From the NCBI GenBank assembly GCA_014529385.2, contig CM043967.1:80922278-80986277 (forward strand): 64,000 nt of DNA, given 5' to 3'. Positions 1 through 12,137 of the stretch are shown in pieces; the stretch's first letter is position 1; each line of letters begins with the position of its first letter. This DNA is from Adiantum capillus-veneris (taxonomy: Eukaryota > Streptophyta > Polypodiopsida > Polypodiales > Pteridaceae). The notes beneath the pieces were generated by a model that saw only the letters and a list, made by a program, of their open reading frames with translations, did no database searches and was not told the DNA's origin. The position numbers and the translations under genes were made by a program.

Positions 1-1285
1 CAGATCTACATCAACGTTTTGCAGATTCCTGAGGACAAAACCATCCCTAGCAATAGCATTTTCAGTTCTCAGCACTTAGACACCACAGATCAAGTCCCCA
101 ACCTCATAGATCTCACCTTCCCGCAGTAGATCCTTGCCGCATGGTTAAATCAACCAGCGTTTGCAGATTCAGCCCACTATTCGCAGATTTCAACATCCGC
201 GTTTTCAGCGCCTCATCAACGCGTCGTCATCATCGCCGTCATAGAGTCGGATTTCAGCAGATAGCAGATTTGCAGATTTAATCCCCTCTCGTCGTCGTCG
301 ACATTGTCAGCAAGTCCATTGCATTTGACCATAGTACGAGATTTGTGCAATCCATAGCATAGACCTCTCGCCATAGAGAGTGGAGCACTTGGAGGAGGGT
401 TTGACAACATTTTGGTGTCGTATTCTCCTCTCTATCTCTCAGTCTCAGCACCTTCATTCACGGAGTTCTTTCACTTTGTGACCATTTGCACTCTCTCACT
501 AAAGGAACGGAAGGCTCTCCCTTCCGTAAGTGAAAGGAACCTTGAGCGCAGTTCGGAGCACTCATCTTGAGCAAAGTTCAAAATTCACTGCCGCTGCACC
601 TTACAGAAACTGTCACAGGACAAAAAATTCTGGCCAGGGAGCACCTCCTCTGCAATCTGTGCGCTCTAGACTACCAAAGAGGGCCCCAAAGGCTCATATT
701 TAAAGGCCCAAGGCCACACACGGATGCATAGAGAAACTATCACAGAACAGAAAATTATGGCTTTGATGTAGAGATTGGCATGGACCACCGTTCTAAGGAG
801 AGCGAATCTACGACTGGCCGAACGGACGTATTAATCAGATGCGTTTATAACCTCGACGCAAAAACCCTAACCCTAAAACCCGTCACAATCAATCTAACAG
901 TTTACTTTTCTCTTACTTATAATAATCTCTATCAATGCCTACATTACTTTTTGCTCAAGGAATATAATTGCAAAAGGCATGGTAGAATTTTTGTGTGTAT
1001 CCTAAAAATTGCAGAATAGAAGTTCTATCCTAACTTCAATCCAAAAAGGGTGTCTCGCACCTTCACATGGTTCCTTCAAATGCTCTAAGAAGTTCTCTTA
1101 GCAATCTAATCATAGAGAACACTCTACATTCATAGTGCCCACTCTCTACATGCAAATCACACTCAGCCCGTGCAACAATACACATCAATCGATCATAAGC
1201 ATCCTCTTTAATCAGACATAGCTTAACCATAAAACTAAGGCATCACTTCGTTCAGAGGGGACAATTTGGCATAATGTGGTACCTA
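1..1285. other. Non-coding stretch, no gene recognised
   Basis: I see no convincing reading frame or domain in this stretch. It contains a TATA-like 'catatttaaaggccc' near 697 and a short telomere-like or telo-box motif (two to three CCCTAAA-type units) near 864-884. It could be intron or downstream DNA of the minus-strand NOT4-like gene, or an old LTR, but nothing decides between these. Confidence 0.4.
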
Positions 1286-1289
1286 GACA

Positions 1290-1500
1290 TCTATCACAGA
1301 GAGAGAGAGAGCAAAAAAAATTTCATTAATATCTTCTAGAGAACAAATGGGCCTACGAGACCAATCAATGTATAAATGTGGCATCTCCACTGATGTCCCA
1401 AAGAAAAGGGCGGCGAGAGAGAGAGAAAAATGAAACGAAATGAAATATTATATTAACGTCTTCAAAAGGCCAAAGTGACCTATGAGACCAGAACGTTACA
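1290..1500. repeat. Two adjacent copies of a GA-linked dispersed motif
   Basis: A short (GA)n tract is followed by a block reading roughly ATTAAYRTCTTC, then a purine-rich linker and 'gacctatgagacca'-like sequence. This arrangement occurs at about 1297-1370 and again at about 1410-1497. The same block follows a (GA)n tract at 38340-38395, where it is the 3' flank of the intact LINE (element on the minus strand). A weaker match is at 29965-30002. These may be LINE 3' ends or a short element sharing the LINE tail. Confidence 0.45.
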
Positions 1501-1879
1501 ATGTGGTGGATCTGATACAAAGTCACAGTGCCATCTCCATAACCGACTTGTTTTTTCTTTCAGTAACGCCATTTTGCTAAGGTATATACAACATTGTACA
1601 TTGGTGTTTTATCCCACGATTAGCCAAGAATGCATTAAACTCATGAGACATATACTTTCCCCTCGATGTGAACGAAGGGTGCCCATAGTACATCTAGAGA
1701 CATATCCAATCATAGCCAAAAACTTCTTGAAGCACATGAACACTTCGGACTTAGCTTTATGCGGATACACCCATGCATGCCTGGAGTAATTAACAAAGTA
1801 TAGGTAATTGCCTAAGGATGGAGGTTTGCATAGGCCCACAAACATCACTACACATAAGTTCCAACCTGCATGTAGCCCT

Positions 1880-2185
1880 TACTGAATTCTAGAGTCCTCT
1901 CTGAAAGAAGATTGTGATGCTGACGTAGATGCAAAGTGGGCTTTTAGTGCATAGTGTACTTATGATCCTGCTGCCCATGATCCATGCATGTTAGTTGCTA
2001 CAGATTCACATGTGTGGTATTTTGACAATGGTGCTACAAAGCACATTATCTCACATCGTGATTTTTTTACCTCTCTTGAGTTTATCCCTCATGGGAATAC
2101 TATTACTTGTGCCAACAATGCCTCTTATCTGGTTCAAGGAGTTGCTAGCTGCTTAGTTCACACCTACCAGTTTAGGATTTCATAG
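1880..2185 (+). pseudogene. Ty1/copia retropepsin fragment
   Basis: The frame from about 1988 contains 'VWYFDNGATKHIISHRDFF', the hallmark start of a Ty1/copia protease (usually W-x-[LF]-D-S-G-A-[ST]-x-H). The catalytic Asp is kept but the usual D-S-G is D-N-G. It is followed by 'ANNASY' and 'GVASC', also typical of copia proteases. Homologous frame upstream (about 1890-1987) has a stop codon. No integrase, RT or LTR follows, so this is a small dead fragment, probably within an intron or downstream of the NOT4-like gene. Confidence 0.7.
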
Positions 2186-2377
2186 TATTTTTATTTTGCC
2201 ATTTTGTCTAGCGAAATCACAAGAGATCCAGCACCCGCTGGCGGATCTCATCGATCTCCTCCATGGTAGCAGTCTAACAGGGCATCGTGCATGTCGGGCC
2301 AAAGTGATCCGAATCCTTTGATGTAGCCTCCGTCAATTTTGTGTAGTCCTTCGCAATCATGGGCGTCTGGATATAAG

Positions 2378-2380
<3 letters not shown>

Positions 2381-2419
<39 letters not shown>
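2381..2419. repeat. (GA)n microsatellite
   Basis: An uninterrupted GA dinucleotide tract about 100 bp beyond the last recognised NOT4 exon on the minus-strand side. Confidence 0.9.
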
Positions 2420-2420
<1 letters not shown>

Positions 2421-2519
2421 ATGATCGTGCGATATAAGGTAGTTACGAAACCCATCATGTGAGTGTGTGCGGTGAGAAAACTTTGTTCTGGTTCAGTAAA
2501 TAGTAATCCAACTTTGTAC

Positions 2520-5004
2520 CTTCCATACTTTGCAAGCATCTCCTCTTTGGTGAAACTGTCTTCCCGTGTGCCCTCATCATGAAGATATAAGCAATCAGGA
2601 TTGTTGCATGGCTGCAAACAGCACCATTAATGACTTGCATGAGATAGGCAGGCAAAAGGCAAACAAGCAAGTATCACCCTAAAAAGACGAGCCTTACCAT
2701 GTGCTTTAACCAGGCGTTGCAATACTTTGTTGTTCCAAAGCAAGCCCTGCAATGCAACTTTGGATTCCATGAGTACTTTAAATAGAATTAAGTAAAGTAG
2801 CCCTATGGCTCTCAGCTAAGAGACATAGAATAGACGAAAAACTAAGAGAGATGCAAAAAAGGAAGGATTACTTAAGCACTTTTCCATCCAAGACATAGCC
2901 GTTTACAGACTGGATGCACCGCATAGCATCTTCCTCCTTGACATATGTCACATACCTGCATAGATAAACGACAAAAAACACTCTGAATAAAAGAGTTGCA
3001 ACAGCTACATTGATTTTGTACAAATTGCAAGCTAACCAATTCTTACACGCTAACACTGGACCCTGCAGATGAATGCTGAGAACTATGGCTCCCAGTCTTG
3101 GAGACTGAGATCTTGAGAATCTTTCCGTATTGGCCAAAATACTCTTTCCGCTCCAGTGTCTAAGGTATGGAACCAAAAGAAATTTAGACCTGCAGGCTAA
3201 ATTCAAGTGGACGATTAAGAGCTTTATGGAAGACTGGCACCTACCTCTTCATCTGCCAAAGCTGCAGGTATTCCAACAACATAAACAAGATTTCTTTGAA
3301 TCACTCGAACATTACTTAAATTCTTCCTTCCCTCCGCAGCCTTAGTCTTAGCCTTACCAAGCTTCTGTTTCTTCTCATTGATATCACCGAGTCTACAAAG
3401 AAAAAGAGAAAATAAGGTTGGTACTTGATGTGCAAAGCATCAGAAAGCAGGTGTGGCCAGGCAATCTAAATTATTCACACGCATTGCATGTGTAGGCATA
3501 CACGTACATATAGGTAGCCTCGTTTGGACACAAGTGAAAATAACTCGCACATTAAGCCTATACAGTGAAGAGAGAATGCATAACTTGAGAGAAACAATGA
3601 GGCAAAGACAATTCAGCACTAGTAAAAGCAGGAAATTTAAGCTCAATAAATGCACTCGATTCGAAGCTACACCTGTCACAACTGACTGCAGTTGACACTA
3701 TCTTCTCCTTATCATAAGGTGTCCGGCAAGCAGGACACCGTCCTTCTGTGCTGTCTTTCTCTGCCATTTCCATTATGTGGTTCCAGCACCAGACGCAAAT
3801 CTGTGGATTATCAAACAGGTTATTTTGATATAATCTCTCAAGTGTAAAAAAAAGTTACACATCTCATAGACTTTAAAGCACATAACAAGATTAATCCATT
3901 TGCCAGTTCTGAAGCCTTGGACACTCAATCAGACGACCAGAAAAAAACATAAGCTTCTGCTAATATGCCATTCCTGGCTACAAAACTGCTGAACACTATT
4001 GTCTTGTTGACAGAGGTTTTCCACGTGATGGCATTTTCCTTGGATTAAATGCACTATGCATAGCCAAAAAATATTTCCTCTCCAAAAAAAGTTGAAACAT
4101 CCTCACAGAGAAGCTCGACTGTTGGAAATTTTGCACATACACTAAAAGAATAGAAGTTGAAGACTGACTAGCTTTACCGCACTACACTTTCCAAAATTTG
4201 AATATCTTTGAAGGCTGATAAATGAAGGAAGAGAGAAACCTTGAGAATATAGAAGTTACCGGACCCAACTTCAACTTGATTGCTAGTGTTCAGCTAGTTA
4301 CTTAGTGCAAATATCTATCGTATATGACCATTTCCAAAACATTCGCAGCTCCAATCACTGACCGCTAGCATTGATCTCATGTGCAAATCACACTGCAGAT
4401 CGCAAAACAGGTTGCCTATCAAGACCACCTAGCTGCACTGCTCCTCCATCATGCTTCTTGCACTACTTGCCAGTTTGGCATTCCTGCCACCTAATAGATG
4501 TGACCAGCAATGCTGCTAAGACTATCCCTGCCCTGTATGTTCTCTTGATCCCAACAGTTAATAGAAACACAAGGTCTTTTCTCAGTTGCAATGCGATGTA
4601 TGAACCCACGAGACAATTGACACTAAGGAATAGAACCGTCTTGTTAACTGCATCTCTTGCTGATTAAATACAACTCTTAAAATCTAATCAAACTGGTGTC
4701 AAAAGGTTCGAGAGTGTAATCAACAAGATTAAACGAGATAATCATCGACAACGGATGAGAAAGCACAAGCAAAATTGATGCAATAAAAACACGATTATTT
4801 AACCAAATCCGCTTAGACCCAGAGCAACAGGCAGATTATTTAACACGAACACAATGCACTGCATGAGGAACCCTTTGTCAGGGAATAAGCAAAGTGACCA
4901 ACCTGGTACCCACATCGGCAGGGTTTAAGCTGTCTATCTGTAGAGTCCATTTCTTCCATGCACAAAGGACAGCAGTTCTCCCAATCTTCACCCATCTCCT
5001 CCAT
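2520..5004 (-). CDS. NOT4: NOT4-like RING/RRM E3 ubiquitin ligase, 5' part of gene (7 coding exons)
   Basis: Known role of the family: NOT4/CNOT4 is the RING E3 ligase associated with the CCR4-NOT complex, acting in mRNA turnover and ribosome quality control. Coding exons read on the minus strand: 5029-4903 (ATG at 5004), 3800-3673, 3392-3245, 3159-3047, 2955-2872, 2746-2698 and 2611-2520. All have AG/GT borders and phases that join without a break, giving about 238 residues. Visible domains are a C4C4 RING ('CCPLCMEEMD', 'CRCGYQ', 'ICVWCWNHIMEMAEKD', 'GRCPACRTPYDKEKIV'), a linker, an RRM ('VRVIQRNLVYVVGIP', 'YFGQYGKILKISVSK', 'RCIQSVNGYVLDGK') and a C3H zinc finger ('CFGTTKYCNAW', 'PCNNPDCLYLHDEG'). 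Domain order matches plant NOT4 exactly. The last exon ends at a GT donor at 2519, and the variable C-terminal exons were not found, so the gene continues past the window edge or is broken. Confidence 0.9.
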
Positions 5005-5029
5005 GATTGGTGATGTCTTGAAAAGCTGT

Positions 5030-5720
5030 CTAAAAAACGCAGCCATCAGTGACAGATACACCCGTTCTTGAAATACAAATGAATAAGAAGGCAAAGCTTG
5101 AATCTCCCAGACACGTGAGTATCTCACATGCAGAGAGATATACGGGTAGCAGAGTCTCTAGGGCAGAAAGCAAGAAGATCGCAAGGCTGCCCAACGACGA
5201 GATCACCAAGTCGATGGACTGCAAAGTGTTTTCAAGAAGCCGAAGGATCGATCGAAAAAAAAAAGGATGTTAATCAAAGCGGCAAGTCTCCGCTCTCGTT
5301 CTCACAGAAACACACTCTCTCCCTTGTGTCGCTATCTTTTTCTGCATTCAGCTTACCTCACCTGAAGCACGGCTGCTGAAACGGGGCTGTCTCCTGCTTG
5401 ATCGATTGCTCCGAAGCAGTCGCCTGGGTGTTGGCAAGTCTTTCTTCTTTCCTGTGTGCGCGCGCGCGCGTGTGTGTGTGTGAGAGAGCGCGAACGCGCT
5501 CACGAACTCCCGATCGTGAGAATCTGCCGAGCGAGATTTGGTACGAAGGAGGGCTGGACAGAAAGCACGCAGAGCACAAGAGGAGGGAGAGGGGATCGCC
5601 GACGCAGAAAAAAAATACAAATAATGAGAGGAAGAAAGGATAAGAAAAGAGAAAGAGAAGGTGCCCGGCTATGGCGGAAATCTGCAAATTTTACTTCAAA
5701 ACCTCCCACTGCCCTCAACT
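5030..5720 (-). promoter_or_regulatory. NOT4: 5' untranslated exon, first intron and promoter-side region of NOT4-like gene
   Basis: On the minus strand 'CTTCAG|GTGAGG' (exon end 5362) is a good donor, and 'TTTTTTAG|ACAGC' (exon start 5029) is the acceptor before the start codon. This implies a non-coding first exon above 5362 and a first intron of about 330 bp. The region up to about 5700 holds alternating CG/TG and CT-rich sequence (5456-5485), typical of plant 5' leaders. The transcription start cannot be placed. Confidence 0.55.
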
Positions 5721-6430
5721 ACTTAAGTTGCAAACCCCAGAGAGGTAAACGATGTCCATTGTATACCACAAAGGTGTTCTTAGAGAACTTGAATCCGCCA
5801 CCCCTCGCGTCAAACGTGTCGGGACACATACGTAAAGATGAAACAAGCCGAGCTTTTAAGAACGTGTAAGAAAGGGAGGGAGAGAGAATTGAACATCTCA
5901 ACCTAGCTTCATTAAGCATAGACAAAGACAGAGAGAATTTTAACAAGTTCAATAGTGGTGCATACATGATATATAACATGGACCTTAGGCTGGATTCATA
6001 AACGTCAACAACCTTTGCAAGGAGCATAGTTGGTTTAAGTAGCACACCTAATAAGTAGATTGCTTTACATAATTGGAAAGGCACCCTACAATTGCATCTA
6101 TATGAAAGATTTTCTTTTGCGAGAAGATTCTAAGAGCAAAGATACTTAAATGAATGGAGAAATAAAAGAGGTCTACCAAAGGGTAGTGAGAAAGGATATG
6201 GCAAGTGATGGTACTTTGAGATGAAAGAGATCAATATACATGCAAAATAAAGGTGTCAATAGATGGCTTATTATATCTCATGTAAATCAGTGGTTAGCAT
6301 TGCCTTGCTTTTCATAAAGAAACATTGTAACTCTTCCTCTCTCTCAGACACACATTGAATAGCATGTCTTGAGTTCAACTCTCCTCAACGGCTAGATCTT
6401 TAAGATCTCTTGGGATAGTTTCCTACAACG
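5721..6430. other. Intergenic DNA, no gene seen
   Basis: No conserved frame or repeat pair was recognised. It lies upstream of the NOT4-like gene and may hold distal promoter sequence. Confidence 0.4.
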
Positions 6431-6435
6431 TTAAA

Positions 6436-6622
<187 letters not shown>

Positions 6623-6773
6623 GATAGTTTCGTACGACATTAAAAATTCTCTTCTTCTTCTTCTTCTTCTCTTTCTCTCAATATCTCTCTCAATTTATAG
6701 ACTTTGTCATACGCACGACAAGGCTCTTCATGTTATTAACAGAAATGGCGACTCTTTCATTTTCTATTAGCGC

Positions 6774-6897
6774 TATTGTCACTATTAGCATCAGAATAAC
6801 CATCGGTATATACTAAGTGTGAAAGCATTTTATGCCCCTATTGTCACTATTAGCGCCAAAATAACCATTGGTATTTACTAAGTGTAAAGCAATGGTA
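6774..6897. repeat. Two tandem copies of a 65-bp unit
   Basis: Units starting 'ctattgtcactattagc' at 6774 and 6839 run through 'ataaccatyggtatwtacta' in both. They differ at several positions. Period is 65 bp. Confidence 0.8.
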
Positions 6898-6999
6898 ATA
6901 TCGACACTACAAAACCATAATTACCGACAGTCATATTGATCATATTTTGAGAAAATTTATTGGTGGTAGCAGAGCCTTCTAATTGAGGCCATGCCTCCT

Positions 7000-8345
7000 C
7001 AAGTTTTCTAACAAAGACTACATCTCGAATTTAAATGCTCACAAAGCATAACTTAAAAGTGCAAATGAGTGAGATTACAAGAATGAGATTTTAATTAACT
7101 CGTATACTTCATTAATTTGAAACAAATCGTATACTTTATTACTTTGAAATTGTACGGGCAAAATTGATGCTTTATACAATATATCAAGTGCATAGAGCGC
7201 CTCATAATGTACAAAACCATATGTACATTGAACAAAAAAAGGTAATTGATTGCAAAATGGGAGATAATGTAGTCCCAAATATGTGCATGGCCATATAAAT
7301 TTTGCATATAACTGCATTGCGTACTACTCAAGCAATGTCAGCTCATCTCGGGGCACTCCTTCCATAATGGAGACTCCAAATCAACAAGCGTTGACAAACA
7401 ATAGTTAGGAAACAACAACGACTACAAAGAAACAACCAAAATATAAGCTACGTTAAAAGATGAAGTAATGTCAACTTCTTGATAAACGGATGCAAGCCTT
7501 TCTTCCTGCCATACACTAGCTTCAGCTTCGATGCTCCCTTCTAGTAATGGAGTGCAAGCTAAATATTAAATTGAGTAATTAAAATTTTCACAAACCTTCA
7601 ACAAAGTAGTTTATGGAGTAATACCTACAAACTCCTCCTCGAGTGTAGACCAACTGCCTCTCTCAAAGTGATGCAAAGACCTTGCCTCCACTTGCGCCCA
7701 CGTAGCATCTCTCTGCTCGTACCATAGGCTACAATAATTGCGGCCCTCTTCCTTGATAAACTTACAATCTTCTTTGTCAAGGCAACTTGGCTTGCCCAAT
7801 CCCTCTTTGAAGGCCTATCAAGCATCTGAATGCTTGTGCGACATGAAGCCCCACATCCTCTTCATCATCTCCTTGGTGGAGAAGCGGTAAGCGGGGAAAG
7901 GCATGAGAAACTCACCATGGAGGATGGAAATCACTTGCTCCTACTTTGAATTGACAATTTGCCTCCATTTCTTCATAATGTTGTGCATGAAGGTTAGGTT
8001 GCACAGCTCTTGCAAGAAAAGTAAGCATAGCTTTCACATCCTCATCTACCCCATGATGTCTCATGTGTAGATGTATACTATAAGAACGACCCTTTGGTCG
8101 CTCTCTGCGAAAGCAGTGAGGGGTTTGCATTAGATGTCTTAGCATGGGGTCTCCTAAGGTGTCTATTGTGGAGTGGGCTTTACAAGAGTGGCACTCACTT
8201 AAGGGGTATATGATGGCCGTGCAAATCGTTTAGCGAAGGGCGAAGTTGTGGCAAGTGTGGAGTTTGCGAGGGACGATAAGGGTATGGGACCTTTGCAACT
8301 GCATGGTGGGGACATGGCATTGGTGGCACTATCTCCATGGCATCT
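7000..8345. other. Unidentified DNA, target of the LARD insertion
   Basis: Short open stretches on the minus strand (7611-7825 and 7912-8145) look weakly protein-like but match no family I recognise. They may be remains of a DNA transposon or gypsy gene. The 8351-13969 element was inserted into this sequence, which resumes after 13974. Confidence 0.3.
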
Positions 8346-8350
8346 ACCTC

Positions 8351-8513
8351 TGAAAGAACCCCAGGAGCTAGAGACCTGGATCCTCCACCCAACCGCCCGT
8401 ATTTATAGGCTCTTAGCCCTAGGATCCCCTTTCCACATTGCTAGCTGGCCCGTGGCCGGGGTCCGTGACCCCCCTTAGGGTAGGGCCCTGCCCGTAGGAC
8501 CCGTGTCCTGACA
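8351..8513 (-). repeat. 3' LTR of the LARD
   Basis: 163 bp, TG...CA ends, with a TATA-like TATAAATA on the minus strand. It differs from the other LTR at the TATA (tttata versus tatata on the plus strand) and at one C/T in 'ggcccgtgg'. The short length is more typical of TRIM elements than of LARDs. Confidence 0.95.
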
Positions 8514-8560
8514 TTACTCCCCCCTTTGGAAGAGTTTTCGTCCTCGAAAACTAGTGGGAG
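8514..8560 (-). promoter_or_regulatory. Polypurine tract and relic of a gypsy pol C-terminus
   Basis: Minus-strand AAAGGGGGGAGTAA directly abuts the 3' LTR and would prime plus-strand DNA synthesis. The same bases read 'FEDENSSKGGSN', the usual last residues of plant chromovirus pol, so the element kept its parent's polypurine tract together with the overlapping coding end. Confidence 0.8.
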
Positions 8561-8589
8561 ACTGAATCCTCACAAGTCATCTAGAACAA

Positions 8590-8950
8590 TTGCTTAACCT
8601 TCATAAGGGCATCTATGCTCGTAGCACCTCGTAGGGTATGTGCTCTCAGCACATCTGGTCAGCTATGCTCCTAGCAGACCTGTAGTCTCTTAGTTATGCT
8701 CTTTAGCATATGGATATCTCGTAGTAAAGCTCCTTAGCATATCTTCCAGTGTGTGCTTCTTAACACATCTGGGAGTGGACAATCATTATCATAGCCATAG
8801 CAGAGTATGCTTGGATGATGTATGCTCTCTAACAACATATTGCTCATAGCAGTAGACTTTGCTTGTAGCGTATCTGTTAGAATAATACTAATATTTAGAT
8901 ACCAAAGTCAGTATGCTCTTAGCATAAGGAGACTTTCTCGCGTGTGAAAA
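8590..8950. repeat. Degenerate short tandem repeats inside the LARD
   Basis: Recurrent 'tatgctcnnagcayatctg'-like units at roughly 30-50 bp spacing. No protein coding is evident. Confidence 0.6.
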
Positions 8951-9429
8951 AGATGTTTCATCCGTGAAACAAAAAACACGTAACTAAGGTATTTCCATGC
9001 CGCCTTAGATAAGAACTTGTTGACCACTAGGGCCCATACACCTAGTGGGCATGCATCAACAAGCACGTATCCTAGCCTGTGAAACACACAAATGGAACTA
9101 CAACCCTCCATAAAAAGTTGTACTTACTTGTTACTGTAACAAGTCCACGTATCCGACAGTTTCTGGCCATGAACATTGTTCTTGATACCTTGTGCTATAA
9201 TGGTCCAAAAACGGATTGACCAGCACGATGGGACTTTGTCGCGACACATCATTAAAGAAAAGGGCGCCAGTGTCAGTCCCGGAGTCTCACATAAACATCG
9301 TATGAATATGTCTCCAGAGGGATGGCAGTGTGCAACATCCCTGAGTATTTGAACTGCAAAGCTCAATCAACTACTGTGTGCGGAGGATACTTGAACACTC
9401 TGCGACAAGAGTGAGAGGACCCCATAACT

Positions 9430-9610
9430 TTCTCCACACTCAAATTCCGTGAATTTCTCTATCTCAGACAACCTTTGCCCCGTCAGATTCCGTGAATCTG
9501 GTAAACAGAGTGAAACAACTGTTATTTCATTTGAGGATTCCCGTGAATACATACGTGGTTGGACAAACTTTTTTCCCTCCAAATTCCGTGAATTTGGTTG
9601 CTTTGGGTTT
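9430..9610. repeat. Repeated inverted motif array inside the LARD
   Basis: 'ATTCCGTGAAT' or 'GATTCCGTGAATC' occurs at about 9443, 9485 and 9590, with a variant near 9537. Each is nearly self-complementary around CCGTG. Confidence 0.6.
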
Positions 9611-10429
9611 TAGGGTGGAATCTTTATCCTCGTAGGGAGAATACGACAGCAGGACGTAACTAAATCGTCGTAATTGTAGGAGATGCCGTGCATAAAAAAA
9701 AGGATCATAAGGCAAGATAAATGCCAAGAATCTGTTGATCCAAATAAGCTCAATCATAAATGAGCGAGTAAAACATGAGTAGGCAATCTTAAATGCCAGA
9801 GAAAAAATCATGATCATATCGCCAATAAGACTGGGCAAAATAAATGCCAATGCTCCATAATAAGATAGTCAATGGTGGAGAGATGGAGAGACCAGCCTTG
9901 GAAGAGAATATCGTGATCTTTAAAGTAGCTTCCAATCCCGTGTGTCCTACACTTATGTGGGTAGACACTTATCTTGAAAGTGAACAATTAAACCTTCAGG
10001 AGAGAAGCTGTTAATTGATCACGAGGAAAACTCGTCGTTAACGACTCTAGGTAAACATCCTAGCTTCTCATCGGACAAGCCGTGCTTGCCGAGGGTTCCG
10101 TCTACTTGTGGAGAAGCAAGTAGGCAGTCAATGCTTGCCTTGTGCAAGTCATGAACACACCCGGTAGCTCCAGATGGGTGTGTGCCATGCATATCTCATA
10201 AGGTGACAACTATGACTCGTAGCCAACTACACCAAATCCATCTCGCATGGTGCGATGTGTGACAACATGCTTGGTCACACAAGTTTGGATGGACATCCCA
10301 ATTAGGGAGACGTCAAAGCCGTGGTTTTCTTGTTGATTCGTATCGAACTTAGCATGGAAGGCCTTGCCTAGCCATGATCCTGACAACTTGGCTCACAACC
10401 GAAGTATATGGCAGAGAAATCTTGTAGTA

Positions 10430-10600
10430 AGTTTACATCTTAAACACCGCCAACAGGTAGCCTACAAACTTACAGTCTTTGGAATAAAAAACTGACAATC
10501 TCCATCAGCAAAAACTTACAGTTGCTCGGAGTAAAAACTTACACTGTCTTGAGCAAAAATTTACGCTTTGCGGAAGCAAAAACTTGGCACATACTTTACC
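10430..10600. repeat. Array of 'aaaacttacag'-like units inside the LARD
   Basis: At least six degenerate units of 'gcaaaaacttacagt' type, spaced about 25-30 bp. Confidence 0.6.
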
Positions 10601-12137
10601 AAGGACTTGAGTAGGCAAAATGAATGCCAGAAGAAAACATAAGCATATCCTCATGCTGTGCATGGAACTCCATCATTGTAGTGGAATTAGGCTTAAAATC
10701 AAGCCATTTGAAAACATGAAAACAAAAACTTGCTTGATGCCTCCTCGGCCATCTCGAACAACCGCCATTCTAACACTTACATCGTTATGTAAAGAGAAAG
10801 ACATGAATACATACATGGCACCCGTATGCATGGTCATGGACACAAACCATGTTTGAGGAATCATTAAGAATACCATACAAAAAATCTTACATGCAAAATT
10901 GATAACATGCATGCAAAATAAAAAGTGTATCTTGGCGAGGCTCAGAGCCTTCCTCCCGTCGAAGAAAAATCCACATGTTCGGTGCACGGAGCATGCAAGC
11001 TCTCAACACCGGCGGGTTAGTGTTACTTGTAGCCTTGCTTGTTTGCGTTTCGGCGGGCTCGAGTGGTTTGTTTACGGCCTTGCCGCCATGCATCCCTTAC
11101 CGCTTTTGCCGTGTAGGCTCGTACAATCTTCCAAGGGCAAGCTTGAGCAATCTCAAGCCCCCAAGAAATAATCGTGAACTTTGCCTTGTAGAAGCCCGGA
11201 GCAATCCAGAGCCGTGCATGTCTCGGCTTCGGAGGGTATGTCCTCGCAGGTAACTTTGCTTTGTGAAAACCCGGAGCAATCCAGAGCTTGAACGCAGCAG
11301 CATGACTACTATACAAATGTATAGACTTGGCCAATAAAGAGAATCCAATCACATACTCTGTAGTAAAAAGAATGCTCTTGAACTCAAGGCTCATAGCTGC
11401 TATTAGAGAAGATTCCACTTTGTCATACAAAGAGAACGGCTGGATTGTATCATCGGATACAATTGCATAGGGCCATGCCCTAGAAAAATCACTATTCGTA
11501 TAGTGCATAAATGTTGTCATCAAAACCAAGAATGGTTTAGACATTTCTCCTATGCAATAGAATTTGCAACCAGAGAGAAATAATTGGACGCTCCTAGCCC
11601 CTAGCCAAGCCGTGTCGAATAAATGTTTACTCTGTAAGCAGTTGGTGTATGGCTTCCATTCCATACACACTCACAGCCTCCTGGCCACTGAGAGAAGGAC
11701 AATACAGCTATCTTTGCCATAGTCTTCTCTTTAAAATGTTTGTGCAGCTTGTGCATCACAAGGATTAACATGCAAATCGACCATCTTGGCCATAGGTCTT
11801 GCTTGCGGTTAGATTTCCGTAGGTGTCCACATTTCCTTGAAATTATGGACCATAAGTTGCAGAAGATGCACGGGAAGAAAGTTTTGTAATAGTGCAAGCT
11901 CATAGCTTACTCTGGCTCATACACACTATACAAATCAATACCATTTGCATAAGCTCTCATAGCTTGTTATGTGAGAAACTCAGAGGTTGATCAAATCAAA
12001 AGTTGACTGATAACCTAGTTTCAAGTAACATAAGCCGTGCTTATCGAATCTTGTTTGTGCCTTGCACTAATGTAGGGATGGACAACAATCTCGCAGCTCT
12101 AGTCGTGTATCAAGAAACACCAACATGCCGTGCATGT

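Noticed and set aside
864-884. Interstitial telomere array
   Set aside because: Only two to three CCCTAAA-like units; more like a telo-box or chance than a telomeric tract.
1475-1848. Overlapping open frames on both strands near 1.5-1.8 kb
   Set aside because: They overlap on opposite strands and neither shows a family motif.
8590-8950. CRISPR-like spaced repeats
   Set aside because: Repeats are degenerate, irregularly spaced and inside an LTR element of a eukaryotic genome.
11023-11670. 215-codon open frame inside the LARD
   Set aside because: No recognisable domain, not preserved as a feature of any family, and it lies among degenerate tandem repeats; chance open frame.
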